DNA of 64,000 bases, from assembly GCA_963920705.1 (NCBI GenBank), contig OY987226.1, positions 5,830,501 through 5,894,500 on the forward strand, in the 5' to 3' direction. Below are positions 44,515-56,727 of this stretch, one piece after another. The DNA is from Odiellus spinosus (taxonomy: Eukaryota; Arthropoda; Arachnida; Opiliones; Phalangiidae). Each line of letters starts with the position of its first letter. The stretch's first letter is position 1. A program made the translations under genes and the position numbers. The notes beneath the pieces were generated by a model. That model saw only the letters and a program-made list of their open reading frames with translations, searched no databases and was not told the DNA's origin.

Positions 44515-45570
44515 ATTCAAACCTGTCTAAATTAATATAAACCTTAATTTAAACCTTCTAAATTAATATAAACCTTAATTTAAACCTTCTAAATTAATAT
44601 AAACCTTAATTTAAACCTTCTAAATTAAAATAAACCTTAATTAAAACCTTCTAAATTAATATAAACCTTAATTAAAACCTTCTAAATTAATATAAACCTT
44701 AATTAAAACCTTCTAACTTAATATAAACCTTAATTCAAACCTTCTAAATTAATATAAACCTTAATTTAAACCTTCTAAATTAATATAAACCTTAATTTAA
44801 ACCTTCTAAATTAATATAAAGCTTAATTCAAACCTTCTAAATTAATATATACCTTAATTCAAACCTTCTAAATTAATATATACCTTAATTTAAACCTTCT
44901 AAATTAATATAAACCTTAATTCAAACCTTCTAAATTAATATAAACCTTAATTCAAACCTTCTAAATTAATATATACCTTAATTCAAACCTTCTAAATTAA
45001 TATATACCTTAATTCAAACCTAAATTAATATAAACCTTTATTTAAAGAAAAAATAAACCTTCTAAATTAATATAAACCTTAATTTAAACCTTCTAAATTA
45101 ATATAAACCTTAATTTAAACCTTCTAAATTAATATAAACCTTAATTTAAACTTTCTAAATTAATATAAACCTTAATTTAAACCTTCTAAATTAATATAAA
45201 CCTTAATTTAAACCTAAATTAATATAAACCTTCTAAATTAATATAAACCTTAATTTAAACCTAAATTAATATAAACCTTCTAAATTAATATAAACCTTAA
45301 TTTAAACCTTCTAAATTAATATAAACGTTAATTCAAACCTTCTAAATTAATATAAACCTGAATTTTAACCTTCTAAATTAATATAAACCTGAATTTAAAC
45401 CATCTAAATTAATTTAAACATTAATTCAAACCTAAATTAACTTAAACCTTAATTCAAACCTAAATTAATTTAAACATTAATTCAAACCTGCCTGCATTAA
45501 TTTAAACGTTAATTCAAACCTATCCGAATTAATATAAACTTTAATTAAAACCTATCCGAATTAATATAAG
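44515..45570 (+). repeat. 31-bp AT-rich minisatellite (TTCTAAATTAATATAAACC...)
   Basis: About 34 units built from TTCTAAATTAATATAAACC and TTAATTTAAACC. Units vary in length: some drop the CCTTCT block (near 45020, 45210 and 45260), and the right edge degenerates to 20-30 bp words. It is more variable than the other arrays, so probably older. No ORF. Confidence 0.95.
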
Positions 45571-46248
45571 CATAAATTATATTTTAAAGTGCCGTTTCTA
45601 AAAAATAAATAAAAATATCTTCGATTTCTAACCAGTAATTTTAATTTTTTTTATATAAATTGCATCCAAAAATGAATTATTCAGAATTACAAGACAATTA
45701 TCAGAAAACGTACTATTAATTTTAGCTTGCAATTGAACTTTAAACATTAAATCTCTTTCCGAATAGTTGTGGTTCAAAAATAGTTATTATCTAACGCGTA
45801 TTATTTTGATTGTTTTAAATTTATTTCTTCGAAAGGGGTATATTGGCGAACATTTTTCCCTATTATTTTTCCATTGTCCTGATAATTATTTTGACCAAAG
45901 TCCAGTTTATCTTTAAGTAGCCCTACTTTGAAATAAACTTTAAGGTAATCGTAAGCTTTTCGTTTCCTTATGGCCAATTCAAATTATGTCCGCACCAATT
46001 TTCCGGAAAATTGTCATTTTTCTCGAAATAGGCCGTTATCCGCATATATTGTTTGTTCAAAAAACTATCCGAATAATTTTAAAATTGATTATTATTGAGT
46101 TAATTAAGGGTATTTGGCTTATCAAACGTAAGATTTGTAATATAATTAATTTTAAATTTTATGCCCATTAAATTGTAGTTATTAATAACTAAAACTAAAT
46201 CCCATTAAAGGAATATTATTATCTGAAATGAAATAATTTTCAGATTCC
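45571..46248. other. AT-rich spacer
   Basis: The 61-codon frame at 45986-46171 has no recognised domain. Confidence 0.45.
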
Positions 46249-46673
46249 TTAAAGGAAGAATGCAACCAAGCAATTTTTTTCATCGATTCTTTATTGTTTA
46301 AATAGGCCTAATCCACTAGTGAACAAATTTACAAACAAATATTAAACTAGAAATAAATTTAACCCGGAAATTAGGCTTAGCTGGATTCATGGAGATCCTG
46401 ATTTCCTCGTCTAGCGACCAATCGAATGTGATTAGTAGTTTCGTGGAGATCTCGCGTGAACGAGGGACCTTTGCTCATTGGTCGCTAGACCTTACACGTA
46501 GACAATTCAGGATATGTCCATGAATCCCGCTAAGCCTATTTTCTGGGTAAGTTTTAAATTTATTTCTAGTTTAATATTTGTTTTGTAAACTTTTTATCAG
46601 TGGATTAGGACTATTTAAACGATAAGGAATCGATAAAAAAATCACTTGTTATTAGGTTGCATTCTCCCTTTAA
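46249..46673 (+). mobile_element. Family C TTAA foldback, full copy
   Basis: TTAA at 46249-46252 and 46670-46673. Ends AGGAAGAATGCAACC and GGTTGCATTCTCCCT. The mirrored arms are as in the copy at 41262. Confidence 0.93.
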
Positions 46674-47322
46674 CAACGTGATAAAACCAAAACTTGAATT
46701 CTTGTCTTGTCGTGAGCAGCGATAGTCACTATACATAATTAATGGTTTAAAAAATAAAAAATAAGAGATAATGAGCGTCAACAATTTAAAAAATTGCTGC
46801 CCTACTCAAATTAACACCTTGTTCAAGAACAGCCCCAAAACTTTTCTACGTTAAAAAAAAATACTACTAAAACCTCAAAACATATTTTGATGGTATAGAG
46901 CTTATTGAAGACGACCACCTGCTAAAACCATGGGCGACCAAGGAGCAATTTTAAGTTCACCACAAAAAAAAAAAAGAAAAAATTGGTTTAGTTTAAAAGG
47001 TATAGCCTTAAGAAATGACCAAAGGGCACTCATTAGGAAGTGATCGGAACGCCCTCTACATCTTCCCATTTCTATTTTTTGCGCGCCAGCAGGGAGCCCC
47101 CGTTTGAGGAACCCGCGAGAACCCCACCAAGGCGGCCCAGCTAGGGAACCAGCTTCACGCTCTTTTATCGAGTTATACAGCTAGAGGTCCTACCTGAACA
47201 TCTTTAATCCCTCCGAAATTAGTTTTCAATGCTTATTTCGATTAGACTATCAACTTTGGCTGGATGTCTGGCTAGAAATATAATCAAAATACTTAAAACT
47301 TATATAAAATAAGCTACATTCG
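46674..47322. other. AT-rich spacer, GC-richer around 47040-47170
   Basis: The patch has GGCGGCCCAGC and GGAGCCCCCG but no ORF of note. No repeat-family match. Confidence 0.4.
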
Positions 47323-47576
47323 CCATTAGCTGAAGCAGATGAAACCCTCCTTTGAAGTATATTACTCCCGGGTCTTGTTTACCCCTCTCTATATGGGTTA
47401 GTTTCAAAAAGCGCGATTCGTACGCCTTCCAACGGTAGATATTTTCGGAGCGGGATATGAAGTAGGACCCCTCCGATCTCTTAAAATTGGGAATTTTACC
47501 CATACAGAGAGGAGCGCTATATGGAACATTAGAGTAGTAGACTTCAAAGGAGGGTTTCATCGGCTTCTGCCATTAG
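47323..47576 (-). mobile_element. Family A MITE, internally deleted, with 7-bp TSD
   Basis: The element (47330-47569, 240 bp) has both terminal arms and both inner arms but lacks about 100 bp of the middle: GGAGCGGG joins directly to ATATGAAGTAGGACC. CCATTAG is duplicated at 47323-47329 and 47570-47576. The intact duplication shows the short form either transposed itself or shrank after insertion. Confidence 0.95.
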
Positions 47577-47584
47577 GTATATTT

Positions 47585-47737
47585 TTTTGGCCTAGGATTA
47601 CTTCTGCCTGTCACCCTGGACACAAACTCACCCTCCAGGCTTTCTCTTGCCTTGCTACCCACAGGGGAAGCTCAGAAGGTGAGCCCACTTCCAGTGAAAC
47701 AGGCTGGTGACAAGCAGAAGAAATCCTAGGCCTTTAA
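47585..47737 (+). mobile_element. Family G TTAA MITE
   Basis: GGCCTAGGATTACTTCTGCC at the left and AAATCCTAGGCC followed by TTTAA at the right. The left TTAA has been lost (poly-T). The body matches 52401-52554 closely. Confidence 0.88.
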
Positions 47738-48825
47738 GTTATGACATCCATTTTATTCAGTCTGCCCTTAAAGGCTAAGTCATTAATCAACGACTGGATT
47801 CATTTGAGTCTTTGGCAAAGGCCTATAAAATGTCTTGTTCCCCTTGTTTTTATTTCCACTAAGCCATGTCTCAACGGTAGCAGTTTTTTATATAAAAAAA
47901 AATGAAATAGGTTGGTACGGCCCCGCAATTGCCACCTCTCTTATCGCTTGCACCCCCTGCCCCGGGCGAAAGAAACTAAAGAGACAGATCTTTAATTATA
48001 AAAGAGCGGACTAGACAGACACCTAAGATCAAGGGAGTAAAAAAAAATTGCTTGGACCGAAATTAAAATTTTTTCTTTTGCTTATTTATTTTGAAATATT
48101 TTTTTTCTGTGATGCGGTTGATGGTGAAGAAAAACTAGTCTTTCTAGGAACCATTTTTATAATTCTTTTTTATTTTCTGGTAGCTAGATATTAGACGGAC
48201 GTTTTAGAAAATTGATATTTAATTGAGGTGTATGTATAAAGTTTAAAAGTTTTAATGTTTCGATAAATTGTTGGCTCCGGGGTTCATAATTAACCCACGT
48301 ATAATATTAGCTAACCATTAAGCTAGATTATAAGTTAATATTCGATACTAAAAATTATGAATCATTAGCTAGCCCCCGAGGAATGGATATTCCTTTATAA
48401 TGAACGTGAATCTTTGACTTTTTATAAAATATTTATTGCTTTTTCAAGGTATTGAGTTTAAAGAATTAGGAGACTTTTTTCGTATAAGTGGCTAATTTTG
48501 ATTTCAAAATATCTCTGGGTGCTCTCGAGCAAGAAAAATTACTCCGAGAGCAAGTTTTCTATTCCACTTGGCGAGTCAAAGCAGTGAAGATTAACTAAAA
48601 ACTCTTTAAAAATTGGACAATACAATTGAAAATGCACAATATTTTCACATAATTTAGCATGAATTCCTGGTAGTACCCTATAAGGGGCTTTCCCTGCCGC
48701 ACATACTCGCGATACGGTTGGAACACTTTTACAGGGATTGACCTATTTTATATGCTCTTTATTCAAAAAACCTTGCAATTTTAATCGGCTGCTGTGGACG
48801 TTATTGCTATAGCAGTTACAAAACA
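47738..48825. other. AT-rich spacer
   Basis: No gene was recognised. 48277-48385 may be a decayed foldback (CTCCGGGGTTCATAATT facing AATTATGAATCA...CCCCCGAGG). Confidence 0.4.
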
Positions 48826-49053
48826 ATAGCTACGGTCACACTAGCATTTCTTAATCGGATTGAAACGGTAAAATCAAACCGATATTCAAATCGACAGAAA
48901 TCGATTTAATCGTGTTCACGCATTATCTTTATGAAACCGAATCGGTATGGAACTGGTTCCCGAAGCAGTTTCGAGAAATCGAATCAAATCGATTCGCGAA
49001 ACGTTTTGAAACGATTTAAATCGATTCCAAGGCATAGTATGAACGCGGTTATA
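48826..49053 (+). mobile_element. Family J element, long form
   Basis: It runs from GCTACGGTCACACTAGCATT to AGTATGAACGCGGTTAT. The inner part CCCGAAGCAGTTTCGAGAAA matches 35920-36188 and the fragments at 29970 and 61472. Confidence 0.75.
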
Positions 49054-49266
49054 TTTTTTACTGTAAATCAAGACAGTCTGCTCCAGAAATTAAGTCAATG
49101 ATATTACCTAATTACTTAAAGCCAATTTTTGTGAAAATAAGGTGTGTTTACTATTATATTTTATAATTTCATAAGACATTTTAGTTCAAATAAGATTTAT
49201 TTTTATTATTAGCTTCCCCAAATTCCGGTGAAACATTTTTCTATTTAAAAAAATATACTTAAAGCG

Positions 49267-49721
49267 CAGGGTGACCACTTTTCCTATATTTCCTATTTTT
49301 TCCTATATTTTCACCTTCTTCCTATTTTCTCCTATAATTTAATGGCAATTCCTATAATCTCCTATATTTCTACTCAAAATCTCTAGTTAAGGGTAAAGTT
49401 CTAAATCATACTGTCAGCTGTGGCTGTATAAGATTATTTTAGCTTAAATGTACATTTTCCAGTTAAAATAGTCTGTAAAATTCCATACTATTTAAGCAAT
49501 TGAATTATATTAATACCATGTTTAAACCGGTGGCGAGAGTTGTGACGCAATAATAAACATGGTTCCTACTTTTAATTAATTATTTTCCTATTTTATCATA
49601 TATTTTACACTTATTTCTTCCTATTTTATCCTATATTTTACATAAAATTCTTCCTATATTTTCCTATATTTCGCAAAGAAATTTCCTATATAGGATTTTC
49701 AAATTTTCAGTGGTCACCCTG
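49267..49721 (+). mobile_element. Family E element, full copy
   Basis: CAGGGTGACCACTTTTCC at the left and CAGTGGTCACCCTG at the right. The flanks TTAAAGCG and TTTAAGCG (offset by one base) match at seven of eight positions, a possible 8-bp duplication typical of hAT elements. The E copy at 14219 instead shows 6 bp, so the duplication length is not settled. Confidence 0.9.
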
Positions 49722-50664
49722 ATTTAAGCGTCAATAACGACAAATAAAATCCAGTAGCTTTCCAATTCTGAGCGTAGAAAAAATAAAAGCTGCCTGACGG
49801 GTCTCTTATAAATTCATTTTTCTGGAAAACAATGAACCCGTTTATGTCGTTGGTAACTACCGTCTAGGACCAACAGCGGGTATTGCGCTCAACTCGCTTA
49901 AAATATGGAAAAATAATTCGAAATTTATTGAGCGTAATTTTCGTTTAAAAAGCGTTTCCCGTCAATTAGAGGGGAGAGGAGGAGAAGACAAAAGAAGAAA
50001 AATATCAAAATAATGTTGGCAAAAAATTGAAACAAGAGATTTCTTTGTTAAATATATCGTAATATACTCGGAAATATTTATCCTACCGGACGGTAATGTC
50101 CGCCGTTCAACGCTCGCGGTCAACTGCCTTTAAAGAGAAAGTCTCTCGTGGAAAATAACATCTAAAATCTTCTGAATAGTTTGGATAGTTTTAAGTATAG
50201 TTCTATGCCAAAAAATGACATTGCATTGATAGGGAAAAGTAATTCAGATATAAAAAATTACATTAAGATGTCCTTAACAACGGCAAACGCCAATAACTAT
50301 TGAAAAAGTATAGACTTATAGACTGTTTAAAACGTTGAACTTTGACCTTTATCTTTTAGCAATTTGTTCAAAAGGTTTTAAGTTAAATTTTACCAGAACA
50401 AACCGTAAATTATACCATTACCCTGGTGATTTACCGCGGAAATTACAGATTTATAACTCGGTACTGGCTGAAACCCTAGCTGTTCAGACGCGCATAATTT
50501 TTGTGGTTTAGTTTTTATCCGAGGTTTGTAGCTCTAAATGAATAGCTTAAAATCTTGCAAACCTAAGTCGTCTGAAAACAGTGTAAATTACAGATCTCTT
50601 TAATATAATACTCTCTTCAGACGCGTATAATTTTACGGATTAAAACTTTTTACTCGAGATTTAA
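49722..50664. other. AT-rich spacer with a family M copy
   Basis: 50219-50300 repeats the family M sequence of 34791-34868. About 50605-50640 has a family Q word. No gene was recognised. Confidence 0.45.
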
Positions 50665-51016
50665 GTTTTAGCAGAAGTAGATGAAACCCTCCTTTGAAGT
50701 CTACTACTCTAATGTTCCATAAAGCGCTCCTCTCTGTATGGGTAAAATTCCCAATTTTACGAGATCTGAGGGGTCCTACTTCATACCCCCCTGTCTACGG
50801 AAAATTGGAAATTCTCTCTCTCCACAAACGACGACGCTTTTTTGACGAACTCCGAGGCTGCTAGAGATATTCGCTCGACGAACTCCCGCTCCGAAAATAT
50901 CTACCGTTAGGAGGCGTACGAATCGCGCTTTTTGAAACTAACCCATACAGAGAGGGGTAGACAAGACCAGGGAGTAATAGACTTCAAAGGAGGGTTTCAT
51001 CGGCTTCTGGTTTTAG
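50665..51016 (-). mobile_element. Family A MITE, full length, with 7-bp TSD
   Basis: The element (50672-51009, 338 bp) starts CAGAAGTAGATGAAACC. GTTTTAG is duplicated at 50665-50671 and 51010-51016. Confidence 0.95.
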
Positions 51017-51590
51017 AATAGAGTTTAAGATAGAAAAGGGTTTGATATATTTCATTGGATTTTAGATCTAAATTGCGTCATAATTTTCTTCAGTAATTAT
51101 GGACCGAGTTTTTTCATAATTGGTCTTATTTGAAAACTATTTCATAGCTTTATAATAATATCACTTTTAAGCCAAATAGATATTTTCTCCTCACTTGCTC
51201 TTTAAAAGTACTTTACGTACCGCGTGCTGTTGTCCAAAACAAAGCTACGACGCGCGCCCCAAATAGGGGGACAAATGGACTCTACGACCAACGATTTTCT
51301 AACCCATTGTTTTGGCGACAAAAGTGGTTATTTTTTGGTTGCCGTGTGTAGGATATATGGAGAATAAAATCTCACATCCTGTTAATGCTTAATCAAAGAC
51401 TTCTCTGTCTAAAAATATCCAATTTTTCCCCAAGACAACGCGTGGCTCGGTCACGCGCTTCAAAATGATTGAGCTATAAACGATTGTGCTTTACTCGAAT
51501 ATGGCCCCGGTTAATACGAGCTGCCGTTTCTTGCCGCAGATTAACTTATATTAAAGGGATAATGAAGTCAAGTAATATGTTAGTTTTTAA
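51017..51590. other. Spacer
   Basis: No gene was recognised. At 51551 TTAAAGGGATAATGAAG resembles a TTAA-family left end with no partner. Confidence 0.4.
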
Positions 51591-52022
51591 CTATTATCAG
51601 AGGTATATAATAACCCCCTTCGGGGGGAAGTAAGAAAGGTAGGCAAAATCGACGAACAACAAGTGCCCGGCGTAAATCGCGGCGGATCGACACACCGCTT
51701 TACTCCCAAAAAATAGTTACACCATTTTGAACCTCCCTAAATTTTCCCTACGCACACTTCCGGAACTTGCGGGCTGAAGTCAACCTTCGAGTCCAATTTA
51801 ACAGACAGCCTGACTCCTGAGAAAGGAAGTTCTAAACACAAATCGAGCCGTCTTGTTTATACAAAGACCATTTACTAGAGTAGCGACATTGAGAAGTCCA
51901 GCGCGAGCTAGTGGCCTAGATAGTCAGCAGCGGGCTCTTGTTGTTCGTGATTTTTAGCATTGGTAGTATAGGGGCTTTCATACTTTCCCCCGAAGGGGGT
52001 TATTATATACCTCTGCTATTAT
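51591..52022 (+). mobile_element. Family F foldback element, with 7-bp TSD
   Basis: The element (51598-52015, 418 bp) starts CAGAGGTATATAATAACCCC and ends with the complement. CTATTAT is duplicated at 51591-51597 and 52016-52022. The terminal repeat itself contains a small hairpin, CCCCCTTCGGGGG. The middle is moderately GC-rich, about 340 bp, shared with the copy at 61565, with no intact ORF. Confidence 0.95.
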
Positions 52023-52033
52023 ATATAGGAGAG

Positions 52034-52641
52034 TTAAAATGAGACTGTCACTGGATTTTCATGAACTTCAAATGTAAATTAAGTAGCATTTTCGGAAAGA
52101 TAGTTAAAAATCGATTCAAAATATGTATACATGTGTCATAGAATAAAAATAACCGCGACAGTAAAAATACATAGTTTATAATCGCAATTTTCGAAATTTT
52201 TAAAATAAATTTCCCGCAATATTACGTCATTGTTATGATCATCTGGCTATTGTAGAGTCTACAGTTAATTCTCGCGCGTACTCGCACGTGATAGGTTTGC
52301 TTTCGCGCGGTCTTTTTTGTAAAAGTACTTAAAACAGAAAGTCCTACCTTTCGTATGAAAGTTTTAGAATTAAATTATACCTTATTTATTTTGAAGTTTC
52401 TTAAAGGCCTAAGATTACTTCTGGCTGTCACAATGGAAACAGACTCGCCCTCCAGGCTTTCTCTTGCCTTGCTACCCAAAGGGGAAGCTCAGAAGGTGAG
52501 CCCACTTCCAGTGAAACAGGCAGGTGACAGGCAGAAAAAATCCTAGGCCTTTAAGAACCCGTCAACACACAGGTATAGAATTTATAGTATTAATAAACTA
52601 AAAATTTGCATTCAAAACAAATGATGACAGTCTCACTTTAA
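52034..52641 (+). mobile_element. Family I TTAA element, full, interrupted by family G
   Basis: TTAA (52034-52037) with AATGAGACTGTCACTGG on the left. GATGACAGTCTCACT and TTAA (52638-52641) on the right. The body includes CTATTGTAGAGTCTACAG, the reverse complement of the family I centre seen at 14760. Without family G it is about 454 bp and has no ORF. Confidence 0.88.
52401..52554 (+). mobile_element. Family G TTAA MITE inside family I
   Basis: TTAA at 52401-52404 and 52551-52554, inner ends AGGCCTAAGATTACTTCTGG and AAATCCTAGGCCT. The frame at 52355-52546 is incidental. Confidence 0.93.
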
Positions 52642-53160
52642 AGGTAAATGTTTGTATATCACTGCGCAGTTCAATTTAAAAGTGAACATTGGTCAAAATC
52701 CGGTATTTTAGGACATTGCCCTTTGATTTAGATATAATTTCCAGCTCTTTATATGAAAAGTAGCATTGAGGAAGCATTTATATCGCCAAGATGCAATAAA
52801 ATCATTAAAAATATAATTTCGTTCATTTCGCGCCAAAATATTTCCTCTAACTTACCCTTGTCTGTAAAATGACCGGAAACTATGTCTAAACTATCTAATT
52901 TAATAAAAGAAGGGGAGAGGAAAAGTTCACGAAAGTTCCTTAAAACTAAAATTGAGGATTTCCGTTGAACCTTACCTTTTAGGTGATGTTTGTAAATTTT
53001 ATCCGCTAACCGTCAACAGTTCCTGCTCGTAACTTATCAGCAATAAAAAAAACGTATAGTATTTTTACTTACTTGGAAGCCATGTATCTCGAATAACTAA
53101 ATACACGGAGTAGATATAGACTAAAATTTGAAGGAGAGCTGATGCGAGTAATTTAAGTTT
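52642..53160. other. AT-rich spacer
   Basis: No gene or repeat family was recognised. Confidence 0.45.
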
Positions 53161-54051
53161 TTAAAGGGAAGGTGGAAAGAATAATTTTAATCCATGTTAT
53201 TTACTTGTTTAATATGAACATCATCAAGCCTAATTACTGCTATTTGTTTGTGTAAATTATATCAAGTGTTATACTAAGATAACTAGTCCAAGTGGCTAAA
53301 AACATCGGTACAAAAAGTACACCAGATTTCTAATTATTTCTAGAAAAATTCCAATATTCAGGGTCAGGTTCAATTGGCACGAGTTAACAGAGGGTAAATT
53401 CCGATGTAGTTAGTAAAACCAGAAGCCGATGAAACCCTCCTTTGAAGTCTATTACTCCCGGGTCTTGTCTACCACTCTCTGTATGGGTTATTCTCAAAAG
53501 GCGCGATCCGTACGTCTCCTAACGGTAGATGTTTTCGGAGCGGGAGCTCGTCGAGCGAATATCTCTAGCAGCCTTGGAGTTCGTCCAAAAAACGTCGTCG
53601 TTTGTGGAGAGAGAGAATTTCCAATTTTCCGTAGACAGGGGGGATGAAGTAGGACCCCTTCTAACTCGTAAAATTGGGAATTTTACCCATACAGGGAGGA
53701 GCGCTATATGGAACATTGGAGTAGTAGACTTCAAAGGAGGGTTTCATCGGCTTCTGGTAAAAATAGTTTCAGGTGTACAAGGAGAAATGTATTTCTACAA
53801 ATCAAGGATATATTAGATATCAAAAAGAAAATCGAAATATTAGAAATCAAAATAAATCAAGGAAATTTTATTAAAAAATCAGAAGAAAACCAGGAAATAA
53901 TTATTGAAATAAAACGAAATATCGGAATCATATCGTGGATGAGAAGAAATCCTAATAAATTTCTGATTATTATGGCACGTAACCAATAATTAATTCATTT
54001 GATATCTATTTTTAAAGTCCGTCATTTTTGACGATTTTACCTTTCCTTTAA
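53161..54051 (+). mobile_element. Possible family S TTAA element, interrupted by family A
   Basis: TTAA (53161-53164) with AGGGAAGGTGGAAAGAA. ACGATTTTACCTTTCCT with TTAA (54048-54051). The ends match only roughly. Right of the family A insertion, a Lys/Ile/Glu-rich plus frame to 53989 (IKRNIGIISWMRRNPNKFLI) may be a trace of coding sequence or just A-rich DNA. Confidence 0.4.
53413..53763 (+). mobile_element. Family A MITE, full length
   Basis: The element (53420-53756, 337 bp) has flanks GTAAAAC and GTAAAAA, a 7-bp duplication with one change. The frames at 53429-53647, 53519-53734 and 53529-53816 start in or cross the element and are incidental. Confidence 0.94.
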
Positions 54052-56485
54052 ATGTGTAGTATAAAGCGCGCGAAACTACAGAGCCTAAACCGTTTCCGGT
54101 GGGAGGATGATCATATCCGGTAGTGATATACAAAACCATTTAGCTTTGCTTGGTTTCCTTTTTAAACGGCCAAGTGCCGGTATGCGCGTTGAAACAATAG
54201 CGCACACGAAAAGAGGGGAATGAACAAAAAAAAAAAATGGATGAATGATTATTGTCGCGTGGTCGTGTTGTATTTATAAGTCTAAAAAGTATTATAAAAA
54301 AACAATTCGGACTTTACTAGCTATATATTATAATAGATTTGACTTCAAAAATTCGTAGAAATGTGTGTGAGTAATTTGGAGGAAATATTTAGCTACAAGT
54401 TTTCCTTAAGAGATGCAGAGAATTTCGGCATAAATTAACCGTTTTTTAAGTTAATTTAAGGTTAGATATAATTTAATTGAGGATTTCATTGATTTTTCAA
54501 ATATAAAATTAGTCTTTTTTCGTTAAAAACGATCCAAAATACACTTGTAATGGAAAAGTTTCAATGATGGTTCAAGTTTAAACCGTTGAAGGTCATAGAA
54601 TAAATATCGGTGCGGTAAAAATTAATATTTTATAATTGCCATCTTGGAATATTAAAAAAATGGTCGCGTGACTATTTTTAAGTCATAATTAAAATTTTTA
54701 ACGATAATTCCGAAGGGTTGATTATAGTTGAGCTAAAGTAATTGCGTAACTGACTACCTGTTTTAGCATTGCTAAAGGCTGTAGTCAATTGATTAATGAG
54801 AGTGCTATTAAATAAACATTTGGGTGGCGTAATAGTCCCTTTTCAATCCATTTATTAATTTAATAATATTATAAATTAACCACCATGATCATTATATTTT
54901 TGAAAGTGCAATTTTCTCGTGCAAAACTATACTCGAAAACCTTCTGTTTGATATTTCAAAATCGATCAAATGAGGTGATTAGATACGAGTTGCAAATGTC
55001 CCGGGTTTCGGCACCATCATTCACCTCTTTCTATTTACGCTCAAAACCAGAATTCAATCGAATATATTACGCGGTATATATTTCTAAAACATTGAAAGTT
55101 ATATCATTTTCAATTCAATGCATAGACAATCGCGATAAATAAATAATATCAGATTGGCTCAATAAAATTCAAACAAGTAAATGTCAAAAATTGATACAGT
55201 TTCGATTTTAATATCAACTTCACGATTCTCTGAAAGAGAAATAAACAGAATATTTTCCTTGGGTGGGTTGGGCACGAAATCACGCTAATACAGTCAAAAT
55301 ATAGCACGCGTTGGATGAACTTCTGTCTTATATTCAAGATTAACTTAACAAAATGATCAAAGTTAAGGCGGATTGCTACTTAATGTTAAAACGTGTAGGG
55401 AAAATGTAGTCTTTGTAATCTTATCTTTAACACCAGAATAACGAAACTTGAATAATTTATTATTCAAGTTTATGCAATACAATGTTATAAAATTTCGAAT
55501 GCTATATATTGTTTTTTTATTTTGGAAATCCGAAATTAATTTATCAGAACGTTAAAGGGGGACGAACAGAAAATTATTTTTCTTATCTATCTTATCTTGT
55601 CTATGCGAACGAATAATTGGTTGCTAATTACTGTCACGGTTTAAGACAATTAAACATTTAATAAATTACAAAATGCAAACCCACATTGAATTTTCTTAAC
55701 CGTTTTATATTTTTATTTTTATAGTTCATCACCATCATGGTCAATAAGTTTTTGTAATAAAATATTTAACCATTTAGCCAGAATCTTCAATTAAAATTAA
55801 AATTTTTATAAAAGAGTCGTGACCTAATTATGGCGCAATTTGTAGATCTCATCGACACTCCAATTATGTTAATTCATAATTTTGTGTGCAGATTTTGATA
55901 GTAAATCCCAAAGCTGTTACAGCTCTTAATCCGTGTAAGCTCAAAATATTATCATTATTGTCTGTTTTCCTTTAAGGTAACATTTCGTGTGTTTTAAGCC
56001 ACGTGTTATTCATGTAACATTCATACTATAGGTGTTTTGCGATTGATGTTATGATTAATACCGGTATTCCACGCGTAAGGTGACGTTTACGTGTACGAAA
56101 AGCAGATGGTATGTTATGTCCGTGGATATTCGTTTTCCATTTTGCGCACTAAAAAGTTTTCCTCAAATGACGTATACTCTTGCGGGGCTGCTGGGCTCTC
56201 AAAGCGTATTAAAAACGGGACAAAATGAGTAGATAATTGAGAAAGGTCCCAGTGGGAGTATCCTTGGTATTCTAGATGTATTTATATCGACTGGTACTGC
56301 TCCGTACTGCGTCCCTGGCCGCCACTTCGAGTGCAGCTCCCTAGTGGTTACTTATTAGGACACTTAATACTGAAAAATCTCCTGTACCCAAATCTGCGCC
56401 ACTTTTCCCCCCTCAACTTTCGAAACAAGACTTCACGTAGTTTTGTTATGAAAATGATGCGTTGTCAAACGTATAAATTTTCGTT
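54052..56485. other. AT-rich spacer with a family N copy; GC-richer patch at 56150-56420
   Basis: 54735-54795 is family N (TTTTAGCATTGCTAAAGGC, TGTAGTCAATTGA). The frames at 54885-55142 (+) and 55149-55337 (-) have no recognised domain. The patch near 56.3 kb (CTGCTCCGTACTGCGTCCC, GTGCAGCTCCCTAGTGG) is repeat-free without a long ORF. Confidence 0.4.
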
Positions 56486-56727
56486 TTAAAGGGAGAATGC
56501 AACCTTTTATCGATTTCTTATCGTTTAAATAGGCCTAATCCACCAGTAAAACTTTTACAAACAAATATTAAACTAGAAATAAATTTAAAACTTATCCGGG
56601 AAATAGGCTTAGCAGGATTCACGAAGATCCTGAATTTTTTCGCATTGAAGGGTCAGCAACCAATCGAATGTTAACGACGGGCCTTTCCTCATTGGTACCT
56701 GACCAATCAATTTGAAGAAATTCAATA
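56486..56727 (+). mobile_element. Family C TTAA element, right half lost
   Basis: TTAA (56486-56489) with AGGGAGAATGCAACC. The left arm is complete to the centre (GGGTCAGCAACCAATCG, CATTGGTACCTGACC), and the sequence breaks off after GAAGAAATTCAATACC. The break is close to that of the copy at 23337. Confidence 0.85.

Noticed and set aside
26786-45570. CRISPR-like arrays
   Set aside because: The units are direct head-to-tail minisatellites with no unique spacers, in eukaryotic-type DNA.
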